Of a DNA stretch of 64,000 nt, positions 35,531-47,545 are shown one piece after another. Within the stretch, counting starts at the first letter, position 1; each line of letters begins with the position of its first letter. Under the pieces are notes generated by a model, which searched no databases, was not told the DNA's origin, and was given only the letters and a program-made list of their open reading frames with translations. Source of the stretch: Fagopyrum homotropicum (Eukaryota; Streptophyta; Magnoliopsida; Caryophyllales; Polygonaceae); contig BSWB01000001.1 in assembly GCA_033239125.1 (NCBI GenBank), positions 165,997,481 through 166,061,480 on the forward strand. The letters run 5' to 3'. A program made the position numbers and the translations under genes.

Positions 35531-36708
35531 AAGAAGATTAAGCTACTAGTGTAACTTACTTTTTTAGAATACAAACAAGGCCCCTAGTATTTTACATGTT
35601 TTAAGAAAAGATAAATTAACAATAAGTGAATCTTTAATAGATAGTTAATGGAAGATATTTATTTTGTAAAATATATTAATTAACCATAAAATAAGGAAAC
35701 AAGTTAAACAAGGTAATTGTGATGAGATTTCCAATATCAAATATCCACAATTTTCGCAATTCAACTGGAGACGGAGAAACCTTTCGCCATATCAGTTGCG
35801 TCATACCATTCCTCTCGAGCTCTCGTCTTCCACCTATTCTTCATCCTTAACATTCTCATTCAATCACATATTAAACGGTCGTCTTCAACAAGTTTAAGTT
35901 ACCAATTGATTCAAAGGATAATCCAAATCTCAAATTGAATAAATTCAGTTTTGCCATAGCTAGTGCTCTCGAGGTCTCATCTTCATCCCATTCTTCATCC
36001 TCAACATTTTCATTCAAGCGTCTATTAAACGGTCGTCTTCAACACGTATAAGTTACCAATTTCTTCAAAGGATTATCAAAATATCGAATCGACTAACTTC
36101 AGTCGCCATAGCCAGATATGATATATTCGGATAGGGGTTGATTATGTACATATGTTGCCGCGAAAATATTACTAACTAACTATATATGTACCAAATATGT
36201 AGTTTGTGTACATTTGGATAGGGGTTTGATGATACATAAACATATTTTGTGTGTACATAAAACATGATGTCGATTAGAATATATAGAGTTTTGTGTTTCC
36301 ATGTACATATGTCTGTAGTCTATGGTGATTATGTACATATCTTGCTACAAAAAGGTTACTGACTAACTATATATGTACATATGTTTGCAGTCTTTGCGAT
36401 TATGTACATATGTTGCCACGGAATCTTACCAAGATTGATTCACTGTCGTCTTCATGGATGAATGCAAGTTGGAAATGACGAACGGTCCGGAAAATATTTT
36501 GATTTCCTTAATGAATAGAGATATTTTGATTCCCTTAATAAATGGAAGGAAAGACATTTACTTTTCCTTTTTGTAATAATTAGTTGCTTAATAAATGGAG
36601 TGAGCAAAATATTCTGATTTGCTTAATATCCTCTATTTATTTTAATAAATCTTTTTTATATAATCTGGAGGGACCTATTTTGTACTCATATAATTTACCC
36701 AATAAAAA
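35531..36708. mobile_element. Insertion unit 2, adjacent direct copy of the same element
   Basis: It starts AAGAAGATTAAGCTACTAG, then AAGGCCCCTAG, shares TATGTACATATGTTTGCAG and TGATGTCGATTAGAATAT with unit 1, and ends ACCCAATAAAAA at 36708. The copies differ by many changes, so this is not a recent perfect duplication. The RABH1b copy 1 upstream region (17119-17126) shows the empty site with a single AATAAAAA. Confidence 0.65.
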
Positions 36709-37096
36709 TTCAAAATTTATATACTATTAATTAAAAAAAATATTTGAAAGAAAATGTATAAAATTTTGAACGAAAGAAGTGTTAAAAAATAAGAATTATT
36801 AGGACAAACAGTTTGAACTATTTGAACAAAAATACTAACCATTGAAAGAGACAAGGGCAATTTTGGTAACTAGGCCTTTTTTGAAAAACTAGAGTAGTAA
36901 CTAGTCTTTTTAATGTTTCAATTAAGTAAATGTACCCCAACCTTTTGTATTTATTTTCAAACTGTAAACCAAATTGTTTAAAGAAGAAAGACAATTTGAG
37001 CTAACGGAACAAAAAAAACTCTTTGTACCCTTATAAAAAACTCTTAATTATAATCAATAAATAAATAAGTAAATAAAAGATTGCGTAAAAAGTAGG
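36709..37096. repeat. Upstream segment of RABH1b copy 3 (right part), with a nested MITE at 36855-36988
   Basis: It is collinear with 17127-17300 of copy 1. A 134-bp insert (GGGCAATTTTGGTAACTAGG... ) sits between AGACAA repeats at 36849-36854 and 36989-36994; copy 1 has the empty site with one AGACAA. Confidence 0.75.
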
Positions 37097-37689
37097 ATTC
37101 GAACTCTGGGCGAGTTGCCCCTCCCTCACACTCTTATACTAGTTTGACTAATTAAACTTTGTGTATTCTTTTGATGATACACAATAATGACAATATTAAT
37201 ACACAATTTCAATTACACAGTATTAATACATAATTTTAAATACACAATGTTAATAAATAAAAGACTTGTGTAATCAAACCTTGTGTAAATGACTCGAGCG
37301 TACAAAATGTACATATTGTCGTGTGATATGGACAAATAATGGTTGAATTTGCAATGTAGGTCTTTTACAATGTAGAGTTTGGATTTAGGGCATCCTAATT
37401 ATTCATTTAGAAAATGGGCTCCTATATACTAGATGAAATCTGAAAAAGTACAAAAAAGTGATAATCATTGATTTGATTGGTGACAATGTTAATGGACATT
37501 TTACAACAAATTTGTGCCAAATAAATGCAACCCTTTTTCTTCCCTATTTATAAACTCATGTCCCTTCTTCTTCCCTTCAAATGCAGGTCCTTTCTTCTTC
37601 CATAGCTCAAATTCTTCCAAACACAAGTCCTTTCTTCTTCCCTTCATCGGAATTTGGAAGCAATCCCCTGTTCTATTTTTGGGTAAGCA

Positions 37690-38330
37690 GCAACGTTTGT
37701 TTTTGGGTAAGCAATATCCAAAACTACATACCCAAACTGCACACGCATATACTCAATAAGCAATTCAAAAAAATACATATTAATAATCACTCAATAAGCA
37801 ATACCCAAAAATGCATACCCAAAAAATACATACCAAAAATATGCATATCAATCACTCAATATTCAAAACTACACACACATATACTCAAAAATGCATACTC
37901 AAACTGCACACACATACTTAATAAGCAATACCAAAAAAAAACATATCAATCCCTCAATAATGAATACCCACAAAATGCATATCAATCACTCAATAAGCAA
38001 ATACCTAAAACTGCACACACATATACTCAAAAATGCATACCCAAACTGCACACACATATACTCAATAATCAATACCAAAAAAAAAACTATCTTCAATAAC
38101 AAATACATACCCCAAACAACAAAAGCATATCTTCAATGATGCATACCCAAAATGCAAACACATAGACTCAATTTAAAACAATACCCAAAAAATGCAAACA
38201 TTAAGTAATCAATCTCTTTCATAATACATACTCAAACTACACACAAAATCAAACACATACCCACTACTACTTACTAAAACGAATCAAATGCATACCAAAA
38301 ATCTAATAAAAATAGCTTACCCAAAAAATA
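37690..38330. repeat. Minisatellite with words AATGCATACCCAAA and CTGCACACACATATACTC
   Basis: Irregular units of about 40-60 bases, each joining ATACCCAAAA, CTGCACACACATA and CTCAATAAGCAATACC. Open frames across it are repeat-derived. Confidence 0.85.
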
Positions 38331-38339
38331 CAGATTTGG

Positions 38340-38640
38340 TTCCCGGCAACGACGGAGCATACAAAGTGAGAGAGAGAGGGTTGGTGACGGAACGACGATT
38401 AGACAGCGGCGCCGGCGCCGGAAACCAGTGGCGTAGCCCCTCCTCGTGTCAACCTTGACGGCGAAACCCTAGATCTCTCGCTTGCCCTTCTCCCGCTCGA
38501 AGGAAACCCTAGATCTCTCGCTCACCCTTCGGTGTCAGCTTGGTGGCCAAATGTCCTGGCGGCGAAATAGTGCTCCCTTCCGTTGAAACTCCGGCGGATC
38601 TCCGTTTCATCCTCTATTTCTCCTTTCTCTCTTTCGTTCC
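38340..38640. other. GC-rich block inside the TIR element, possible captured gene fragment
   Basis: GC content is far above its surroundings. It holds two copies of GAAACCCTAGATCTCTCGCT (about 38465 and 38505), a palindrome-like GGCGCCGGCGCC and a CT-rich stretch. AAACCCTA is a telo-box word common near plant promoters. No protein family recognised. Confidence 0.4.
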
Positions 38641-39240
38641 TTTCTAGATCTGTTTTTTCTCTTTACAAAGAGAATGAATGTTTTCTCTTTCTCCTCTGCA
38701 AATAATACCAACAATCATCTAAAATTCAATTTATTTTGGCAGCCCATCCATCCATCCATCTTTTCTTTACAGCTCACAAATACACCTATTAATTTTTTTG
38801 CAGGCCTAAATTATACTAGGAGCCCACTTGTAAAAGTAAAATTTTAGGAGCCCTATTTCCCTCATTTAGTCATAAATAATACACTTTATTTCTAAAATTT
38901 AACCGTTATGTACGCATTCCCAATTAATATATATTTATGACGCAATCACAAACAAAACTCGACACATTAATATGTACATATGTATACATATTTCATACTC
39001 AACAACTATTGATTACTGCACATACATATTATTCAGGAAAGAAATTCAGTGAAAGGTATTTCGTACACAATCTTTTTTTTTACACAAGTATTTTATTTAT
39101 TAACATTGTGTATTTCAAATTATGCATTAATATTGTGTAATTGAAACTGTGTATTAATATTATGTATCATCGAAATAATACACAATGTTTAATTAGTCCA
39201 ACTAGTATAAGGGTGACTGGCTGAACTCATTCAGAGTTAA

Positions 39241-39485
39241 GAAACCGATCTACTACTTCCTAGTTCCTACTATGCTACAGGGCAACTCGGATCTTCAAAT
39301 CCATCGAGTCGAGTGACAACGCAGCCATCAGCGTTTTGCCTTTGTCGTCTCATCTCCCCCCTCGAAGAGAACGAAGAGAGACAACCGAAATCACTTGGAT
39401 TCAATTCATCCAAGAACTGTATTTCTTCAGAATCGTGAACTAACTGCAAGATCATTCCAAGTTATTTCGATTTTGGTCCGCATCA
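39241..39485 (+). promoter_or_regulatory. Proximal promoter and 5' UTR of RABH1b copy 3
   Basis: It starts with GAAACCGATCTACTACTTCC, shared with 17625 and 29058, and keeps CTATGCTACAGGGCAAC and GGATCTTCAAATCC up to the ATG without gaps. It is the least rearranged of the three proximal promoters, though the long-TIR element lies immediately upstream. Confidence 0.65.
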
Positions 39486-42400
39486 ATGGCGCCGGTTTCA
39501 GCCCTCGCCAAGTATAAGCTCGTTTTCTTAGGAGATCAATCCGTCGGTAAAACAAGCATTATTACTCGATTCATGTACGACAAATTCGATAACACATACC
39601 AGGTATATACTCGAGTTTGGGTTATGTATGAGATCATGGTCTGAAATCTGAATCGTCTGATGTGGTTTTGATTGTCGTGACTGTTGTTATGCGGATCGGT
39701 AGGCGAATTTTGTTCTCACGTGTTGGATCTAGTTGAACGAGGGAGTTTGTCATTTCGAGGGTTTTAGGGTATGTTTTGGTGGGAAATAGTGTTTTTTGTG
39801 TGATTTTGCTGCTGATTTTTTTGTGTAGCCGTTTCGGATGCCTCTGTTGTAATGTGTGTAGGATTAGGTTTGAACAGTTCTCCAAATTGCTGAATTGATT
39901 TGTGCCGAGGTAGAAGTTAGTTTGCATACTGGTTCTGAATGCTTGTGCTTTCCAAATCAATTTTGTCTTCTGTTAAAAATTTTTATAGGAAGCATTTATG
40001 AAACTAGAATATTGTGTCATGCTGCTGCTTCTGGTGTGTTATGTGATTAAATTAGATTTGTATTAACAAAATTTACTTGTTTGGTTTTGTTGATCGGGAA
40101 ACTGCTTAATTTTTACAAAGTAGCTGCAGCTGGGGAGGTTTTTGATTATAAATTTCTAATAAAAAAATCAAATTAGTGAGATTACATCAGAAGCTAGTCC
40201 TTTCCCATATGAGGTGAACCTTTCTTGATAGAAAAAACCGTTCGCTTGAGACCTGTTTGTACCAAAAACAGTCTTGAGATAAATTCTGGTGTTTCACTGG
40301 ATCTGAAAACTGTAGAATAGGTGTACTAAAAAACCAGCACATTGCACGCATCTCAATGGCATAAAGAAATTGTTTTCCCTGTTTTTAGGTAGTTTATAGC
40401 TTTTTACACCTCAATAAGAATTGACATAAAAACTTGAGTTGAAAAACTTCTTTTTTCCTATGATTTTAGCAACTGGCGTAAAGAGTTTTGTTTGTTTTCA
40501 TAAGTTGCCTGCATGTTTTAGGCAATATTTTAGTAAAAGTTTTGAATCAGGCTGATTATTGATTGGAAATCTCTTTTATGGTTGTCATGCTCTCCTTCGA
40601 GTTTTCTTTCACTACGTAATTTTGTAAATATATGTGTCTTGTCTACTGTATTTCCCTTCCCTTGAAGTTTAACATTTTCCGGTGCTTAGACTAACCATAC
40701 AGTTGTATGTTGCAATTCTCAGGCTACAATTGGAATTGATTTTCTATCAAAGACAATGTATCTTGAAGATCGGACTGTACGTTTGCAGTTGTGGTAAAAT
40801 TCAGTACCTATTTTCTTGTTCATCTTATGTTAGGCTTATTTCATGATGAGATATTTTGTTGTCCTGGGCGTGGAATTTTGTTCTTCTATCTTTTTGTTTT
40901 CCAGTGGGGCAGGGGATAGAAAGAGATGAGAAATGTGTGCTTGGTAGGGTCGTAGGGATTGAAGGAGAGATAATCGTGATGTGTGAGAAGATGATTAAGG
41001 GTGCTGATAAATCTTTGATGTAGTTCGTTTTAATTGGAGATGCTGTATAAATGTGAAAACCTGCTGTATTTACTTGATGTAAATTGAGAGTCTCCTGAAT
41101 ATACTTATAGACATTATCAATTTGTTCCTAAAAAATGCTGATAATCATGGTATATTATATTTTGATCTGACATCTTTGAATGGTTTATGTTATGTGCAGG
41201 GATACAGCTGGGCAAGAAAGATTTAGGAGTCTTATACCCAGTTACATAAGGGATTCATCTGTTGCAGTCATTGTATATGATGTTGCAAGTGAGGAAATTC
41301 TTCATAATTGAGTATTTTCATGCAGCCTCACAAAAAGGAATTAAAATATTAACAAAAAGTTTCATGAAGTATATTTTGGTCATGGGTGGTAACTGGTTGC
41401 ACTAATCTTTCTTTCTTTTGTCAGGTCGGCAATCTTTTCTCAATACACAAAAATGGATTGAGGAGGTTCGAACTGAGAGAGGGAGTGATGTTATTATTGT
41501 CCTTGTTGGAAATAAAACTGACCTTGTGGATAAAAGGTATTACTGTAAAAGTGCATCTTCGAGTCAGTACTAAGTTCCATTGGCTGACAATTGTTTATAG
41601 TATGATTGGGCTTTATGTATATCCGAATATCCCATGGGGAGGTAAAGTTGCTTCCAGCTTTTCCTTTGGTGTTTGATTTTCTTGGCTATCTTCAATACCC
41701 TTTCTGAATCATTCAGAAAAAGAAGTGAACTAGTATTTTATATTGCATTATACCATTGTGTACTTGTCAAGTAAACCAAGTGTTGCCTTTTCACTGGAAT
41801 CGGTTGCTTTTCTAAACCAGGCTGTCTTAATAGCAACAATTTCATGGCCTTGAGATACTACTACACCATCCTTTAATCATAAATAGCAATGATACATTGA
41901 TACGAGGGCACTAGAGCCTAGTGGCATTTCTGTTCCGATGTGTCTGATGGAGAGGTGTATTAGTACTATGTGCCATCAAATGGTCAGCTGCATGACTTTT
42001 TAATTTAAGTGCTGTTATAAAGAAATATGCACCTTCTAGTTATAATTGTTCTGACACATCAATTATGTTGGTCTTGCTCACACTATAAATGTTGGTGGTT
42101 TGCATATTTTCAGAAATTGAATTCATCTAGTATTATTGCCTGTGTTCATCAGTTTTTTTTCTCATTCATGTCAAAATCTCAACTTCATTCTCTGAATTTT
42201 ATGGACATCACAACTTATATTTTATGATGTACTAAATTTGAGCATTGAATTTGTAGACAAGTATCCATTGAAGAAGGAGAAGGCAAAGCTCGTGATCTCA
42301 ATGTCATGTTCATTGAAACCAGTGCGAAGGCTGGATTTAACATTAAGGTAATTCATAATTTGGACACTCAAGTTTTAGTCAGATATATATAGGATTATAG

Positions 42401-42821
42401 AAAATATATAACAGATCAATTCTTAGGACATATACAGTTTACTTTGACAGTAGCATGGGAAAACTGAACAAAATTGTATACCTTCATATCATGTTCTAGT
42501 GTTTAACCTTATTGGAATCGATGAAACAGCGGATTCATTTTCCCCAATGATGGAAGTATTGTTGCTTTTGAGTTATTTTAATGTGTGTTTATTAACACAT
42601 ACATGTTAAGGATGTATAGAAAAATTCCACGGTCCTTTATCTTTTTCGTTACCCTCAACCTTTCGTTTTGTGTATAGCCACTCTTCCGAAAGATTGCTGC
42701 TGCATTACCTGGAATGGAAACACTTTCATCAACGAAGCAAGAGGACATGGTCGACGTAAACCTGAAGCCTGATTCAAACTCATCACAGTCACAGCCTCAA
42801 TCAGGCGGATGCGCTTGCTAA
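39486..42821 (+). CDS. RABH1B: Rab GTPase RABH1b (Rab6 family), tandem copy 3
   Basis: Six exons: 39486-39602, 40723-40793, 41200-41288, 41425-41536, 42257-42347 and 42678-42821, same phases, GT-AG introns, 207 residues. It differs from copies 1 and 2 by Ala139 to Gly (GCC to GGC, within IEEGEAKAR, before the ETSAK loop) and Pro193 to Ser (CCA to TCA, in the C-terminal variable tail). The nucleotide-binding motifs and terminal CAC are unchanged, so GTPase function and prenylation should be kept. The hypervariable tail of Rabs takes part in membrane targeting, so the second change could matter slightly; this is inference. Confidence 0.97.
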
Positions 42822-43870
42822 AAAACATTGTTAGTCGTAAAGTGCCTTCTTGTGCTTCTTTTCCTGTACCCTTCTTTTTGTTTTTGTATTTCTTTGAATC
42901 TAGAAGACATGTGTGCTCTTATATTTTTCTTTCTCAGGGACCATAGCCATAATTTTAAGGATCTAGAAATGATTGTCATATTCATTTTTGTTGGTGGTAA
43001 ATGGCATTATGTGTGATGGTGTAAGATGCCTTGTTGGTTCTACTTGAGTTCGGGTCCGGCTCAAATGACGGGCCTGCTCTAGGGATGAAAATGAGTGTGA
43101 ACCACTTTCACCACTCGCCCCCTACTTATAAGTTATATATATATCAATGAAACAGGACGGGTGGGTGATGGGCCGTGGTGGTGGCTAGGCCTCCAACCGC
43201 ACCGTTCGCCCCCCTCAAGCGTTTACCATTACATGTACAGAACCGTTACAACCTGTGTAGGATCAAGATTTGTAACTAGGGTTGTTACATGAGCCGAGCT
43301 ATTTAGGATTGAGTTTGTTCACTTTTACACGAGTCGAATATAAACATACTTTTAAACTCGGTTAAAAGTCAGGTGTGGTTCAGCTTCTTCATAAACAAGC
43401 TATTATAAACATGAGCTTGCCAAATATCAGTTCAAGTAGTGGCCCTAAAGATTACAAGACAATTCAATCTTCACTATGATTCTTACATGAGTTTAGCTGT
43501 TTGGACTCGGTTTTAGTTGAATACGAGTATATGTTTTAGTTTAGCTCAAACTCAACTCAATAATAAACGAACTGAGTTTGAGCATGTCAAAGTTTGACTC
43601 GTTCGACTCGAATAATAACATTGTAAATTTATAACTAATTATCCAAATCACATCATACCTCATATAAGATTCTATATAAGGACGAAACGAAATTACCATG
43701 TAGTTATTATACTTGCATATAAGTTCCCACAATTCTGATTAAGTGAAATTTACTCTCCAACAAAGTCAATTATTATTACTTTCAATGATTGACAAACCGT
43801 AGATTTGATAGTTGGAGCAAACTTGTACCACGTACAGCTATGCATGGATAGCAAAAACACTTACCCCGCT
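42822..43870 (+). repeat. Duplicated 3' flank of RABH1b copy 3
   Basis: It matches the other two 3' flanks. With copy 2 it shares an extra end beyond copy 1's breakpoint (TTGACAAACCGTAGATTTGA ... GGATAGCAAAAACACTTAC). Confidence 0.85.
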
Positions 43871-44054
43871 CTCGTGTACAACTGTGCATGCACGACAAAC
43901 ACTTAACCCCACTAGTTTTTCAGGTGAAATTATTAAACCGGTAAAAAAGGGTTGGGTAAACCCAACCAAAATAAATTTACCCAAAATCTAACCCATCTTG
44001 AGAACATGAAAACACATCGTTTTTTTTTTCTCATTAGATTTTTCCTACCATAAT

Positions 44055-44313
44055 ATGCAAGTTAGATATGGACCCCAAACCTAAACCGCCGGTTTAGGTT
44101 TGGAAACTTACGGTCTAAACCGGCTTTTAACCAAACCGCCAAATCGGCGGTTTGGCAAATATTTTTTTTTAAAAAAGTAAATAAATAATACCAACCGGAC
44201 CAAACCGGTTAATCGCCGGTTTGGTAAAAAAAAAAATCGAACCTAAACCGCCGGTTTGGTTAGGCGGTTTAACCTACGGTTTATCCCAAACCGGACTCAT
44301 GTCTAATGCAAGT
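44055..44313. mobile_element. hAT-type MITE, copy 1 (243 bp) with 8-bp target duplication
   Basis: The element is 44063-44305, starting TAGATATGGACC and ending GACTCATGTCTA, flanked by ATGCAAGT on both sides (44055-44062 and 44306-44313). The interior is rich in AACCGGCGGTTT-like palindromes (CCGGTTTAGGTTTGG, AAACCGCC). 8-bp duplications and TAGACATG ends fit hAT. Confidence 0.9.
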
Positions 44314-45212
44314 TTATATATACAACTATACAAGATAAAACACATACTTAACGAACTAGTTAACCACTTTTACGCGATATGAGGAGCATGAATGAAAAGA
44401 TCCGTCGGATTTATGAGAAGATTTGGACATATTTAGCCGAATAAAGAAATTGAAGCGAAAAAATGTAATTTTGTATATCCGGCGAATCTAACGACGTAGA
44501 TGGTGCACATCCATCGGCTAGGATAACATATAGTGAACAAAATGTTTTGATTAAGAGAATATAAAACTTTTTTTTTTCGTCCTAATCACTATTATTTAAC
44601 TTGAACCTTATATATTGTCAAAAATTACCAAAAATATTTTTAGTGATCCATTGAAAAAATACGTAATTATCAAACTTAACATCCCTTCCACATCTCCCTA
44701 GTCTTTCTATTAAGACTATTAAGGCAAAATTGAGTAGTCAAGTACATACACATTTATATAACACAATTTGATTTCACATTCACGTTAACATCGAAAAAGA
44801 TATGTATAAATCGAATTACCATAATGATAACATTATAATTGTGAAAATATTACTTAATGGGAACTTCAAACAAATGTCCTTAATTACACGTGTCTATATA
44901 GGGACACATGTTTCCAACAATAGATGAAAAATAAAAACGATTATTAATTGTTAATTGCATTAAGATTCATGATCCAAATTCATGACATTGCGCCTCATAG
45001 AACGCACGTATGCACCTTGTAAGGCGCACATATGCACATGCATAGCATGTGCTTTATTAGGCGCACAAATGTCTCTCCTACCCTCGTCATTGGGTCTAAC
45101 GCATTCAACAACAAGCAATATTATTTTTTTTCTCACCCAAAATTTCGTTCATATTTAATCTCGTGGATGATAATCATTTTTTCTATCGTAAAACATATTT
45201 TTACATGAACCA

Positions 45213-45214
<2 letters not shown>
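44314..45214. other. AT-rich spacer
   Basis: No gene. 44990-45070 has several GCGCACAT/GCACAT words but no ordered array. Confidence 0.45.
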
Positions 45215-45261
<47 letters not shown>

Positions 45262-45700
45262 GATCCTAGGAGAACAGGCCTTATCGTGTAATCATGAAAA
45301 CAGAAATATATTATTCGTAGTTGATTGTAGTTTTGTTACGAAGGTGTCATATCGTTTAATGTATTATTCGTAGTAATTGTTGGTTGAATGGATTATTCGT
45401 ATTTACTGTGGTTGAATGGATTATTCGTAGTTATTATTATTCATAGTTATTATTAATTATGATATCTATCTAAATCTCTACCCTTAATACTCACTATCCG
45501 ACGGTCTAACATTGTTCTCATGGAAACTGTACCCTATATATATATAATTCAACAAACAATAGCTACGAATAATACATTAAACGATATGGCACATTCGTAA
45601 CAAAACTAATAATAATTACGAATAATATATTAAACAATATGACATGTTCTCATGATTACACGACAAGTTTGTTTTCATATGATCTACTATATATATATAT
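45215..45700. mobile_element. (TA)n tract followed by a MITE with TATAGATCCTAGGAGAAC end
   Basis: A (TA)n tract at 45217-45254 is followed by an element starting ATAGATCCTAGGAGAAC and ending GTTCTCATGGAAACTG...CCCTATATA near 45540. TTATTCGTAGTTATT repeats fill the interior. A partial inverse copy follows to about 45690. The same family occurs at 54703-55000. Confidence 0.7.
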
Positions 45701-46059
45701 ATATGAATGATTGATACCACAGACTTTCCATTTGATGGTAATAAATGTAATTAATATGATTTTCAAGCTTCACTTCAAGAAAACTATGCAAATTAAACTC
45801 ATTTATGATAAACATAAGTGTATAGAAGTAACATTGACACCTGAATACCTCATATATCAAATCTTGATTCGTCTTTTCCAACCATAAAAAAATGAAGGAA
45901 AGGACACAAGGTAGATTGATATGTTGCAAACTTGTATTAATACTAATAAAGGGGACCAACCTCCAAAAATGACACTCAACTACAAACAAAACAAATACTG
46001 TGCTAAATTCATCTATACATATGTATGGCCAAATTCACGTGATCGAGAACGAGGGTATC

Positions 46060-46647
46060 GGAAAATTTCAGATCATGTCCCTGTATTTTTAGTTTTTTCG
46101 GATAATATCCAAGATTTTTTTCGTTTTTGGATGGTGCATTTGAGTTTTAGAATTTTTTCGAATTATACCGTACCCATCTATCGTCTATACATTATTTATT
46201 GACATTTTATGGGAGTACAAAAAGATAACTTATTTATTCAAGATTTGTATATACCTTTAACATGACTATTTACGATAACTAGCAAATAAAAATGGCTAAA
46301 ATGATTAACTAGGCCTTTTATCACTATTAATTTAATAAGATTACCCATAATATAATCTCATTTAGTAAATATACCCTATTTAACCCAATTCCTTTCATCT
46401 AAGTGAGAATTATATATAATGTAAAATTAGAGTGGTCTATAAAACAAAAACCTATAAAAAGAGCTTATTTAACCCAATTCTTTCAATAGAATAATTATCT
46501 TCTTCTTTTTTCTCAAAATATTGATTTATGCATAGTAGAATGGTATAATCCGAAAAAGTCTAAAATTTAAAGACATCATCTGAAAATGAGAAACTATTAG
46601 ACATAATTTGAAAAGGTCAAAAGCACAGGGACATATCTAAATTCTCC
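46060..46647. mobile_element. TIR element with GGAAAATTTCAGATCATGTCC ends, with a nested MITE
   Basis: The left end GGAAAATTTCAGATCATGTC followed by CCTGTATTTTTAG is the inverse of the right end (CACAGGGACATATCTAAATT then CTCC). Inside, 46300-46500 holds ACTAGGCCTTTT and TTTAGTAAATATACCC, the end motif also seen at 20830 and 47562, so one element is nested in another. Confidence 0.65.
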
Positions 46648-47545
46648 TTATATTTTTTCTTAAAATAGTTTATATGTGAAAACTATTTTGTACATACATG
46701 TAAACTACTTTTAAGTTGAAGTAAAGTTTAGATTCATGTCTTGGAGTTTTGAACCTTTGCTCAAAGTTCTTCCTATTGTTATTCATCACTTATTCATCCT
46801 GTGTTATCTAATTATTCGTCTAAATGGATGGACAACAGACCGACATAAATGAACAACTACGGGTGCTCAATAACATATAGTGCACTAAACGCACGATTAG
46901 TATAATCGTATCCCTTGTATTTTTGTCATGTTACACGATCATGAGATGCACAGTCGTCCACCCCTATATAAAAACATGCAAAACGTACGATCATGCACCA
47001 AAAAACCACACGCAATAAAATTCAGTGTTTATTTAGATTAAAAACGTCTCTTAAAAATTCTCACTCCTTACCGTAACAGAGTTCTTCACATGAGACATAG
47101 GGGACCTCAAACACTCAAGTCCCCATGTACATTTGTCTCATCTTTGATTTGCACAAGTATGATCAAAACAATGTCCCTTTCAAATCTTCAATGCAAGAGC
47201 TAGTAGATACAATAGAACAACCCGCAGATGTGTATTCACTTCTCCTTTAGTTCTCCCCACACTTCTTGTCCAACTACTCACTAGCACATGCTTATATATA
47301 ACAAGTAATTTCTTCATATGTACTTGATCACTATATCACAAGCTAATAACTAACTAGCTAGCTAGAAAGAATATTCTTAACCACGATCACGTTTTACACA
47401 TAGATCAATCGATTGATAACTCGATTTGTATGTATATACAATTAGGGCGGTATTATATGTACGCACAAGTCGGTGGGACTTATATCAATCGTACACTATT
47501 CTCGTTAAGAGATTAACCCCTCGTTTGATTGTATAAAAAGAAAAA
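46648..47545. other. Spacer
   Basis: No coding sequence recognised. Confidence 0.45.

Larger units (their letters stand above)
37097..39240. mobile_element. Long-TIR element, about 2.1 kb, with minisatellite and GC-rich cargo
   Basis: The arms of about 170-180 bp are inverted: 37097-37273 (AACTCTGGGCGAG..., TTATACTAGTTTGACTAATT, ... AGACTTGTGTA) against 39060-39240 (TACACAAGTATTTTATTTAT ... GAGTT). The interior holds a minisatellite (37690-38330) and a GC-rich block (38340-38640). Long arms without a transposase suggest a non-autonomous Mutator-like element. In the left arm AGAGTTCGAATCC (minus strand) resembles a tRNA B box. Confidence 0.75.

Noticed and set aside
37085..37125. tRNA gene suggested by a TTCGAATCC B-box-like word
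   Set aside because: No A box at the right distance and no cloverleaf could be drawn; kept only as a remark on the TIR.
37514..38139. Overlapping frames encoding His/Thr/Tyr-rich repeats
   Set aside because: Repeat-derived from the CACACATATACTC minisatellite; all frames look alike.
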